Assembly (NCBI GenBank): GCA_019637265.1
Contig: JAHBVY010000001.1
Location: 1,612,001-1,676,000 of the forward strand
DNA: 64,000 nt
DNA from: Polyangiaceae bacterium
GTDB taxonomy: Bacteria; Myxococcota_A; Polyangia; Polyangiales; Polyangiaceae
Reading direction: 5' to 3'
This document shows, one piece after another, positions 1-9,900 of the stretch (position 1 is its first letter; each line of letters opens with the position of its first letter). Below the pieces are notes generated by a model that was not told the DNA's origin, did no database searches, and worked only from the letters and a program-made list of their open reading frames with translations. Position numbers and translations under genes: made by a program.

Positions 1-1251
<1,251 letters not shown>

Positions 1252-1424
1252 CCGCGCAGCGACTCGTTAGCGTCTCTGACAGACGTGCGGTGCTCCCCAA
1301 CCCCCCCAAAAGAAGCCCTATCCGAGGGATCGGGACCCGGGCTCGCGGGACGCCAGAGGCGTACGGTGCCTTGTCAGTGACGTTGACCAAGCGAGTCACT
1401 CGTTAGCGTCTCTGACAGAGCGCC
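1252..1424. repeat. Convergent spacer with a 22-bp direct repeat and an oligo-C element
   Basis: Non-coding spacer between the convergent rpoD and TPR genes. The 22-bp word starting ACTCGTTAGCGTCTCTGACA occurs at 1262-1283 and again at 1398-1419. Each copy contains GTTAG-N5-CTGAC, one mismatch from the dispersed palindrome, and a further one-mismatch copy (GTCAGTGACGTTGAC) begins near 1375. A run of C flanked by AA and AAAA at 1295-1318 belongs to the dispersed oligo-G/C element family. Confidence 0.75.
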
Positions 1425-4400
1425 TCAGGGGCCGTCCCAGGGACGACCCAGGCGCTTCAGGGCCTCTTTCGCTTCCGCGCGGTAAGGGGAGTCACGCGGG
1501 CCGTCACGCAGGAAGGCCTCCCAGTGGCGCGTGGCCTCTTGGCTGCCGCCCAGGGCCTTGGCGTAGAGGCGATGCGCCTCCCACAGCCAGCGCGGCTTGG
1601 GCGTCTCCTGCTCGCCGACCTCGAGCGCCTTCTGCAGCTGCTCGCGCGCCTCACCGTCTTGGCGGTTGGCGGCCAGCAATTTTCCATAACGGAAACGCCA
1701 GGTGGCGTTCTTCGGATCCGCCTCGATCGCCTTGCGCCACTCCTCCAGCGCGTCACGCTCGCGCCCCAGGTCGTAGTAGGAGTCGGCCAGCGCCGCGTGG
1801 GCCTCGAAGCGCGAAGGGCGGAGCGTGAGGGCGCGCTGCAGGTCGGCGATCGCGTCCTTCACTGCGCCTTGGCGGTAGCGCAAGATGCCGCGCTGCCAGT
1901 ACGCATCGGCGAGGCCTTGGTCGAGCCCCAGCGCCTTGGCGAGCGCCTCCTCGGCGATCTTGTGATTACCCGCCTCGTTGGCGGCCCAGCCGACGTAGAG
2001 GTGATACTCGGCGCGGTTCGGGTCCAGATCACGCGCGCGCTCGAGGCTCTTCAGCGCCTCCGCCAGGTTGTTGCCCTTGAGCAATAGCGCGCGGCCGAGG
2101 CAGTGGGTCGTCTCCGCCGAGCTCGGGCGCTGCTGGAGCACCTGACGCAGCATCTGCTCGGCCTGCTCGCCGCGCCCCGCGCTGACCTTGCCGCAACCCA
2201 CCCGAAGCATCAGGTCCAGATCGGTCGGGGCCTTGGCCAGCGCGGCCTCATACTCCTTGAGCGCCTCTTCGCTCTGACCCGCCGCCTCGAACAGGAGGCC
2301 GCGCTCGAGCGCCAGCCCGGGGTAATCGCGATCGACCTCCGCCACGCGCTCGAAGGCGCTCCGCGCCGCCTCGAAGTCGCGACCCCGGCGGTGCGCGACC
2401 CCCAAGCGGAACTCCGCGCCGACGTCCTTCGCGTCCAGGCTGAGCGCCTTCTTGAACTGGGCGACGGCGTCCTCGTAGCGCCCCTGAGCCAGCGCGACCT
2501 CGCCCAGCGCTTTGAAGATGGCGGGGGAGTTCGGCAGCATCTTCTGCGCGGCGGTGAGCTGCTGCTCCGCCTCCTCCGCGCGCCCTTGCTGGCTCATGAG
2601 CAGCGCGAGCGCGACGTACGAGTCCACCACCGCGACCTCGGGTTGCCCCGCCTCGATGCCGCGCTTGTACGCGGCCTCTGCCTCCGCGCGGTTGCCGAGC
2701 GCCTCCTCCGCGCGCCCCACCCACACCGCCACCCGCGCGTCCTTCGCGTGGGAGGCCGCGAGCTTGGTGAGCAGCGCCTTGGCGTCGTCCAAGCGCTCGA
2801 GCGCGATCAAGGTCTTGGCCATGCCCACCGCGGCCACCACGCTGTCTGGATCGGCCTCCACCCCCGCCTTGAAGCGCGCCAGCGCCTCGCTGTAGCGCCC
2901 GGAGAGGTAGAACGCGTCGCCCAGCCCCGCGAGCGCGCCCGCCGCCTTGGGCGCGATCGCCAGCGCCTGCTCATAGGCTTTTTCCGCGTGGGTAATTCTC
3001 GAGCGGCGGAGGTGGATGTCTCCGGTGAGGGTCTGCGCGTCCACCCGCTCCGCCGGGCTCGCCTGGTCAGCCCCCTCACCCACCGCCTCGAGCAAGCGGA
3101 GCGCCTCCTCCTCCTTGTTCTGTCGCCAGGCCGAGCGCGCGAGCAGCACCCGGCTGCCGACGTGCTCGGGGCTCGCCTCAATCACCTGACTCGCGAGCGC
3201 CTCGGCGCCGGCGTGATCCCCCGCGAGCAGCTTGGCGCGGGCGAGGCCGTAGCCCGTCCTCGCCCCCTGCTCGAGGCGACCCGCCTCGGTCCAGGCGGCC
3301 TCCGCGGCCTTGGCGTCCTTGGCCAACAGCTCCACCTCCCCGAGCGTGACGTAGGCGTCGAGCGCGGTGGCGCCCTTCGTCAGGCCGGCGAGCAGCTGGC
3401 GCGCCCTGGCGAGGTTGCCCTCCACCGCGGCCTCCGCCGCGCGCGCGAGCTTCAGGTACTCGACGTCCTCCTGACCCTTCAGCTCCTCGAGCTGAACCTT
3501 CGCGCGCGAAGTGACGGCCGAGTCGGGCCCGAAGCGCAGCACCTTCAAGAACGCCACGTAGGCCCCATAGGCGCCCAGCTGCTTCAGCCGCGGTGAGGCG
3601 GTGCGCTGACGACTGACGCCATCCAGCGCAAGCCCGGCGCTCGCGAAGCTGTCCTTCGCCATCTCCTGTTGACTGGTCGTCACCGTGCGCAGGACGAGCT
3701 CCTGGTTGTCGCCGCGCTTCACCTGATCGACGATCCAGTAAGCGCCGAAGGGCCCCACGTCGGGCAGCAGCGCGAGCGAGCCGCCGGCGAGGAGCAGCAC
3801 CACGCCGAGCCCGAGCGCGACCTTGAGACCGCGGCGCGGCTTCCTCACGGGCTCGGCGGCCATCGCGGCCTGAATCGGCGGCGGCGCAGCCACCACCACC
3901 GGGGCCGCCGGCGCCTTGGCGGCGACGCCATCCTCCTGCGGGATGGCGCCGAACTCCATGTCGTCATCCGCGCTGTCTAGGGAGACGTCACGCCCCCCCT
4001 CGTCGCCGCCGAGGTTCACCTCGCCGTAGCTGACCCCGCCGCCGCTCGCGCGCACCACGGCCTGATCGTCAGCTGGACGCCGCGTTGGGTCGGGCGGCAG
4101 CGCGAACGGATCGGGACCGCTCGGCGCGAAGCCCTGGCCCGGCTCGGTCTCCGTGAAGCTCGGCGCGGAGCCTCCCAGCTCACCCGAGAACTCCGAGAAG
4201 CTCGGCACTGGCCCCCCGAGCTCGCCCGAGAGATCGGGGATGCTCGGCGCCGGTGGCACCCGGCCGAGATCCAGCTCGCCGAACGCCGCCGCCTCACGGC
4301 TCGGCTCGGCGCGGGCGCCCGCGCTGGGTGACGGCAGCCCACCACCGACGGACGGCAGCTCGCCGCCCAGCGACGGCAGATCACCGCCCAGCGACGGTAG

Positions 4401-5693
4401 CTCACCGAAGTCGCTGATTGGCAACGGCAGGCCGGCGGCTGGCGACGGGAGGTCGCCTCCCAGCGACGGCAAGTCGGCCGCAGGTGAGGGCAGATCACCG
4501 AAGCCACGAGCCGGCGACGGCAGATCACCGCCCAGCGACGGCAGATCCACGTCGAGCGAGTCCCCGCCCGGTGAGGGCAGGTCGCTGAAGCCGACCGGAG
4601 CCGGCAGATCGCCGCCGAGGGAGGGCAAATCCACGTCGAGGGATCCACCGACGGGCGCCGGCAGATCGAAGTCCAAGGCATCACCGACTGGTGAGGGTAG
4701 ATCACCGAAGTCATCGAGCGGCGCAGGCAGGCCACCGCCGCGTCGCTCGGCGACGGGCCCAGGCAAGGGGCTGTCGAGCGAGGTCGCCGGACGGCGCGGG
4801 GGCGGGAGCCCCGGCTTCCTACCGACGACGGGTAGATCGTCAGCGCCGCTGAGCGAAGGCAGATCGACGTCGAGATCGTCGTCGCGCGTGGCGGGCAAGT
4901 CGCCGAAGTCGTCCGGCGCGGAGGCGCCCAGCCGCAGGGCAGGCGCGGTGGGGTGCTCACGCGAGCGGTCGACGACCCCCGGCAGATCGGCCTCCGGCAG
5001 CTCCCACTCGTCGTCGCTCGGCGTGGGCGTATTCCCACGAGGTAATCCGGGGCGCGGCGGGGCGCCCGCGCCGCTCCCAAACGATGGACGCGCGGGCGGC
5101 CGTGGCCTCCCAGGGCTCGGCAGGTCAGCACCGCGAGCTCCCTCGGCGGGGCCGCGCCCCAGCACGGGGAGATCGAGCTCGTCGTCTGGCGCGGGGCGGG
5201 CCACGGGGCGCGGGAGATCGGCCGGCGGCATGACCCGCGGCGCGGGGAGATCACGACCCCCCTGCGCTCCACGGCCAGCCGAGCCCGCGACGGGCGCGGG
5301 CAAGCCGATGCCGGGATCGGCGGGAGCAGGGCGGGGCGCGGCGGGGCGCGGCGGGGCTGCGGGACGAGGCGCTGCCGGGGCGCCACCGGGCACGGCTCGA
5401 TCGGGCGCAGCGCCACCGGGCGACGGCGGCGCCTTGACCCCTACCCCACCGCTGATGCCGACGCCGATGTGGGTGGCGCGCCGCGCGCGCTGAGGCACCG
5501 GAGGCGGGCCGCTCGTGGTGTCGAAGCCCCCAAGCACGGGGCTCGGCCCGGTGCGGCGATCGTCACCAGGCGGAGGCTCCACCTTGAAGGTGGTCCCGCA
5601 CTTCGGGCAGCGCATCTTGAGGCCCGTGGGGGGGACGCGACGCTCATCGACCTGATACGGCGCTTTGCAACCGGGGCACTCGACCTTGAACAT
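1425..5693 (-). CDS. Zinc-ribbon (MJ0042) / disordered linker / TM / TPR protein
   Basis: Protein of 1422 residues. It starts with an MJ0042-type zinc ribbon (C6-x2-C9 and C29-x2-C32), followed by about 580 residues of Pro/Ala/Asp/Leu-rich low-complexity sequence with many DLPSP/DLPSLGG repeats. One membrane helix follows near residues 622-645, rich in Leu/Val/Gly and preceded by KPRRGLK. TPR repeats then run from about residue 700 to the end (for example GALAGLGDAFYLSGRYSEAL). By family knowledge this is a type II inner-membrane scaffold with a cytoplasmic N-terminus and periplasmic TPRs; the zinc-ribbon/linker layout recalls myxobacterial gliding and polarity proteins such as AgmX/GltJ, but homology cannot be claimed from sequence reading alone. 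The ATG at 5693 is right because it places the zinc ribbon at the N-terminus. Confidence 0.85.
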   Translation of the reverse strand: MFKVECPGCKAPYQVDERRVPPTGLKMRCPKCGTTFKVEPPPGDDRRTGPSPVLGGFDTTSGPPPVPQRARRATHIGVGISGGVGVKAPPSPGGAAPDRAVPGGAPAAPRPAAPPRPAAPRPAPADPGIGLPAPVAGSAGRGAQGGRDLPAPRVMPPADLPRPVARPAPDDELDLPVLGRGPAEGARGADLPSPGRPRPPARPSFGSGAGAPPRPGLPRGNTPTPSDDEWELPEADLPGVVDRSREHPTAPALRLGASAPDDFGDLPATRDDDLDVDLPSLSGADDLPVVGRKPGLPPPRRPATSLDSPLPGPVAERRGGGLPAPLDDFGDLPSPVGDALDFDLPAPVGGSLDVDLPSLGGDLPAPVGFSDLPSPGGDSLDVDLPSLGGDLPSPARGFGDLPSPAADLPSLGGDLPSPAAGLPLPISDFGELPSLGGDLPSLGGELPSVGGGLPSPSAGARAEPSREAAAFGELDLGRVPPAPSIPDLSGELGGPVPSFSEFSGELGGSAPSFTETEPGQGFAPSGPDPFALPPDPTRRPADDQAVVRASGGGVSYGEVNLGGDEGGRDVSLDSADDDMEFGAIPQEDGVAAKAPAAPVVVAAPPPIQAAMAAEPVRKPRRGLKVALGLGVVLLLAGGSLALLPDVGPFGAYWIVDQVKRGDNQELVLRTVTTSQQEMAKDSFASAGLALDGVSRQRTASPRLKQLGAYGAYVAFLKVLRFGPDSAVTSRAKVQLEELKGQEDVEYLKLARAAEAAVEGNLARARQLLAGLTKGATALDAYVTLGEVELLAKDAKAAEAAWTEAGRLEQGARTGYGLARAKLLAGDHAGAEALASQVIEASPEHVGSRVLLARSAWRQNKEEEALRLLEAVGEGADQASPAERVDAQTLTGDIHLRRSRITHAEKAYEQALAIAPKAAGALAGLGDAFYLSGRYSEALARFKAGVEADPDSVVAAVGMAKTLIALERLDDAKALLTKLAASHAKDARVAVWVGRAEEALGNRAEAEAAYKRGIEAGQPEVAVVDSYVALALLMSQQGRAEEAEQQLTAAQKMLPNSPAIFKALGEVALAQGRYEDAVAQFKKALSLDAKDVGAEFRLGVAHRRGRDFEAARSAFERVAEVDRDYPGLALERGLLFEAAGQSEEALKEYEAALAKAPTDLDLMLRVGCGKVSAGRGEQAEQMLRQVLQQRPSSAETTHCLGRALLLKGNNLAEALKSLERARDLDPNRAEYHLYVGWAANEAGNHKIAEEALAKALGLDQGLADAYWQRGILRYRQGAVKDAIADLQRALTLRPSRFEAHAALADSYYDLGRERDALEEWRKAIEADPKNATWRFRYGKLLAANRQDGEAREQLQKALEVGEQETPKPRWLWEAHRLYAKALGGSQEATRHWEAFLRDGPRDSPYRAEAKEALKRLGRPWDGP
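4310..4820 (-). repeat. Coding tandem repeats for DLPSP/DLPSLGG linker
   Basis: Imperfect tandem units rich in CCCAGCGACGGCAGATCACC, encoding repeated GDLPSP, GDLPAPVG and DVDLPSLGG motifs in the disordered linker of the zinc-ribbon/TPR protein. Copies diverge at third positions. The array could change length by slippage in whole codons. Confidence 0.7.
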
Positions 5694-5900
5694 CTAGCCC
5701 CTAAGCCTAGTCGTGTCCGCGGACCTTGTCGTGATTTCTCGACCCTCGTCCAGCTCGGGGCACCTCTCTCGGATCAGGCGCATTCGGTTGGCCGCCGCGC
5801 GGCTGAGCGGCGCCGCTCTCTGGTACCCTCCGGAGGCCGCCTGGATCCCGCCCGCCCACAGCTGTAGAACCAGCGCCTCCGCTAGCGCGCGCTCCCCTGG

Positions 5901-6620
5901 GTGGCGCCCTCGATCCGCGGAGGCGCGATCTGGATGTCCCCGCCCACCCGAGACCCCGAAGCGCCAGACGAGGCCACCCCGGAAGACGCGGGCTCGACCG
6001 CGCCGAACGAAGCCCCCAGCCCCATCGCGCAGGAGGTCGGATCACCGCGCGCCGCGCGCGCCGTTGGAGCCGTCGCGATCGTGGCCGCTGGGGCCCTGAT
6101 CTGGTTCGCGCGACCCCGCGCCGAACCGCCGCCAGCGGAGCCCGCCGAGATCACGCTGCCGCTCCCCGAAGCGGGGCTGAGTGAGCTGCGGCTCGCGCTC
6201 CCGGACGCGGAGCTCGTGATCGACGCGGGCGACGCCGAGCCCGATCCGCTCTACGCCTACTCGGGCTGGCGCACCTGGGAAGATGGCGGGCTCGTGCCGC
6301 CGCTCCCCCAAACGGCACCTCACGCCGTCCGCTTCGGCGCGGCGCTGTTCCCCTACGCCGGCGCCGAGTTCGCGCCCAGCGACGCGCCGAGCCGCGCCGA
6401 CGCCAAAGCCGCCGCTGAAAAAGCGATCGAGCAGGCGGCGACCGACTTCGCGCGCGTCGTGGCCGAGGCGCCGAGCGGGAGCCCCGATCTCGGATTGATG
6501 CACCGAGGTATTCTAGAGCCTCCGGTGGAGTATTCGCTGTTCACGCTCAAGGTGGGTGACGTCTCGCCGCACCCCGTGGACACACCACGAGGCTACTGGG
6601 TGATGAAGCGCTTGCGCTGA
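5901..6620 (+). CDS. Membrane-anchored degenerate parvulin-like (PpiC) protein
   Basis: Protein of 239 residues from the GTG at 5901, or 228 from the ATG at 5934. A Pro/Glu/Ala-rich cytoplasmic segment is followed by one membrane helix near residues 55-70 (ARAVGAVAIVAAGALIWF), then a periplasmic domain. The C-terminal 45 residues, with PDLGLMHRG, FTLKVGDVSPHPVDTPRG and YWVMKRLR, match the last part of a parvulin rotamase fold. The first half of the domain (A-x-H-I/L plus the A-x-x-Y/F segment) is not clearly recognisable, so catalytic competence is doubtful. It is divergently oriented from the zinc-ribbon/TPR gene across about 200 bp and precedes the giant TPR genes by 318 bp. The domain call is moderate and the function is inference. 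Confidence 0.65.
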   Translation: MAPSIRGGAIWMSPPTRDPEAPDEATPEDAGSTAPNEAPSPIAQEVGSPRAARAVGAVAIVAAGALIWFARPRAEPPPAEPAEITLPLPEAGLSELRLALPDAELVIDAGDAEPDPLYAYSGWRTWEDGGLVPPLPQTAPHAVRFGAALFPYAGAEFAPSDAPSRADAKAAAEKAIEQAATDFARVVAEAPSGSPDLGLMHRGILEPPVEYSLFTLKVGDVSPHPVDTPRGYWVMKRLR

Positions 6621-6938
6621 GCGGGCTCCCCGATCCACTCCGCGCAGCAACAGCGCGCGCGTGGCGTGATGGCGCACGAGCCAGAGACGGTGCGCGCCGC
6701 GCCTCGCCAAACCCCCGATCGAAGATCGCCCCCTTCGCGCCATGAAGTCTGAGCGTCGCCGCGCCGAGGCTTCTTCTTGGGGGTTGGACGGCACCGCGAC
6801 GGCGCGATCCATGTGGCTCGGCCCTCCAGAGCCGTGAGGCGGCGGAGCCCTAGTCACGGTGACCCACAACGGATTAGAGTGGGAGCGCTCTGTCGCCACC
6901 CGCGGCGAAGGCGTCCGCGCGCGTTTCCCTGACACCGC
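6621..6938. other. 318-bp non-coding spacer
   Basis: No convincing gene. It contains an oligo-G element (6766-6796) in which the 19-mer TGGGGGTTGGACGGCACCG at 6778-6796 is identical to 25451-25469, and the short palindrome GTCACGGTGAC at 6853-6863. It probably carries the promoter of the downstream TPR pair, but no confident -35/-10 is visible. Confidence 0.5.
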
Positions 6939-9900
6939 ATGCAACACCCCGAGACCCCCAGTCCCTCCGAGGTCACCCCTCCCGTCGAGGCCGCCGACCC
7001 GAGTTGGATCGCCGCTACCATCGATCGCCTCCGCGCCGAGCACGACGCGAGCGACAGCCCCGCGCTGAAGGCCGTGCTGCTGCACGAGATCGGGCTGCTC
7101 GAAGAGACGGCGGGCGACGAGGCGAGCGCCGCGCGCGACCACCTCCAAGCGGTGAACGCCGAGGCCGGTTTCCGTGAGCCCCTCGAGCGGCTCATCAGCA
7201 TCATCGAGCGCCGCCAGTCCTTCAAGAACCTCGGCAAGCTGCTCGATCGGCTCGTGAAGGTCGCCGAGCGCCCCGATGAGCGCTCCCGCGCGCTATTAGA
7301 CAACGCAGCTTACCTGATCGACCACCAGGGCGAGCCGGACGCCGCGCGTGAGGCCTTGGAGGAGGCCGCCACGCTGACACCCGAGGATGAGAGCGTGTGG
7401 CTCGCGCTCGAGTTCGTGGGCTGGGTGGAGGACGATCGTGAGCTGGTCGAGCGCGCGCTCGGTCGCCGCGCGGAGCTCACCCAGGACCCCGCTTGGAAGG
7501 GCCTGCTCCTCATCGACCTGGCGGAGCTCCGGCGCGAGCAAGACGACGTCGAGCGCGCCGCGGAGGCGTTGGAGGCGGCGATCGCGCTGCAAGGGCCCGC
7601 TACCTTCCGCGCGCTGCTCGCCTTGGAGCGGCTCGGCCGAGCGAGCGAGCGCCTCGACTGGGTGGGCCGCGCGCTGGATGCCCAAGCGACGCTCATCCGC
7701 TCCACCGAGGCCGGCGCACCCCCCGAAGCGGCGGCGGCGCTCGGCGTGCCGGCGTATCGCCTGACGCCGGGCCACGCGATGGATGCCTGGCTGCGCGCCG
7801 CGGAGGCTCATCGCACCAGCGGCGATCTGCCGAGGGCGGCGCAGGTGCTGGCGCGCGCCGCCGAGCAGCTCCCGGACGATCCGCACCTCTTGCGCGCCCG
7901 CATGCTCACGGCGGAGGCCACCGGGCACACGGAGGAGGCCGCCGCCCTCGCGCGGCGTGAGCTCGAGCTCGGCGCCACCGGCGCGGTCGCGGCGAGCCTG
8001 TGGCTCAAAATAGCGGAGGCCGCCGCCGCGGCGAACGACGGCGCCACGGCGCTCAGCGCCGTGAACTCAGCGCTCACTCACGACGCGGGCAGCATCCCGG
8101 CGCGCGTGTTGCAGCTCGATCTGCTGATCGGCGGGTCGGATCCGCCCGCCCTCGCCTCGGCGCTCGAAGCCGCCGCCAATGAGCTGCCGACGGACGACGC
8201 CAAGGCGCGTTATTTCCTCGCGGCAGCGGACGCGTGGGCGCGCGTCGCGCGGGATAGTCAGGGCGCCCGAGCGGCGCTGTCGCAAGCGGCGATGTTCGGC
8301 GCTTCGCCTGGCTTGGTGGCTCGCGTCGCGCGGATGCTCGCGGCGGAGAGCGGCGACGGTACCTGGTACTTGGAGGCGACGCGTCGCTTGCTCGCGGCGG
8401 GAGCGACCGACTCCGAACAGGCGAGCCTGTGGTTCGAGCTCGGGCGCGCCAAGCTGCTGCGCGGGGACCACTCGGGCGCGGAGGAAGCGTTCGCTAACCT
8501 GACGAATGCGCCTGGCGGCAGCTGGCTCGGGCCCGCGCTGTCGGCCTTCGTGCTCCCGCTCACGCGAGAAGGAGAGCCCGAAGCCGACGCCGAAAACGAG
8601 GCCTCGGCCGGCGCTCGAGATCGGGGTTTGGCAGCGCTCCTCACGGCCGAGACGGCGCCCGACGAGCGGCGCGCGCTCGCGCTCTTGTCCGCCGTCCGCG
8701 CGCGGCTCTCGGGCGATCTCGCGGCAGCGCGTGACACCCTGAGCGAGCTCCACACGGAAGACCCGAGCGACAGCCTGAGCGCGACGGCGCTCGCCGCCGT
8801 GCTCGAAGGCCTGGGCGAGCTCGAGCAGGCCGAGGGCGTGCTCAGCGCGCTCGCCGAGCAGCTGGACGACCCCGCGGAGGCCGCGGCCTTGTGGATCGAA
8901 GCGGCCTTGATCGCCTGGCGCCGCGGCGCCCGCGACGTGGCGGTGGACGCCTTGTCGCGCAGCGCGGAGCTCGCCCCCGCGGCGGGTGGGCCGCTCCTGG
9001 TGTGGGCGCTCCGCGCGGCGACGCCCGACGACGCAAACGCGCGACGGCGCGCCCTCGAGGCGAGCGGCGCGGGCGCCGCAGGCGCCCTCGAGCGTTGGGG
9101 GCTCGAGGCGGGCGCCGAGCCCGACGTGGCGCGCCAGGCGCTCTCGTCAGTGGAGCTGACGCTCGAGCCCAGCGAGCTGGTGAGCGCGGTGGCGCTCGCC
9201 AGCGTCGTCTCTGGCGAGGAGCAGGGCACTTTGGAGCTCGCGCGGCTGGGCGATGGGGCGCGGCAGCTGACGCGCGCGCACAGCTACCTCCGCGCGTTGG
9301 GTGAAGGCGACGGCCCAGAGCGCTTGGAGGAGCTCGCGCGCGATTGGGCGAACGAAGCAGGCGCCCACACCTCCGCTAGCCTCCGCGCCGATCCATCACG
9401 CGCAGCCGCGACGGACGCCACCCTGGAGTGGCTCGCTCAGGCGCTCGCGAGCGCGCAGCTGGAGCCAGAGATCACGGCGCGCGCGCGGCTCGGCGCGCTG
9501 CTGCCCGGCGAGGCGGGGGAGAGCCTCACCGCCAGCGCGCGGATCGTGAGCCTGCTCTCGGGGCACGCGCCCGGGCAGCTGATGCCACCGCGAGGCGCCG
9601 CCTCGCGCCTCGCCAACCTCGAGCTCGCCCTGCCGGGCGGCGGCCCTCGGCGGCGCGCACGCGCCCTCAGCGGCGTGGACGAGGGCCTCGGCGAAGACAG
9701 CGCGGCCCTCGCCCGTGGCCTCGCCGGCTGGAACTACTTGGCCGCGCAGGACTACGCGGCGGCGGAGGCCTGTTTCCGCGTGGTTACAGAGGCGCTGCCG
9801 AGCGAGGTGATCGGCTGGGAGGGGCTGCGCGCCACCGCCGAGGCGAGCGGTGATCGCGAGCTGATGGCGGAGGCCTGCGCCGCGCTGGGCGACGCCGTGT

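Noticed and set aside
4153..5493. Long Ser/Gly-rich frame opposite the zinc-ribbon/TPR gene
   Set aside because: Shadow of the repetitive linker on the other strand; no start signal or family match.
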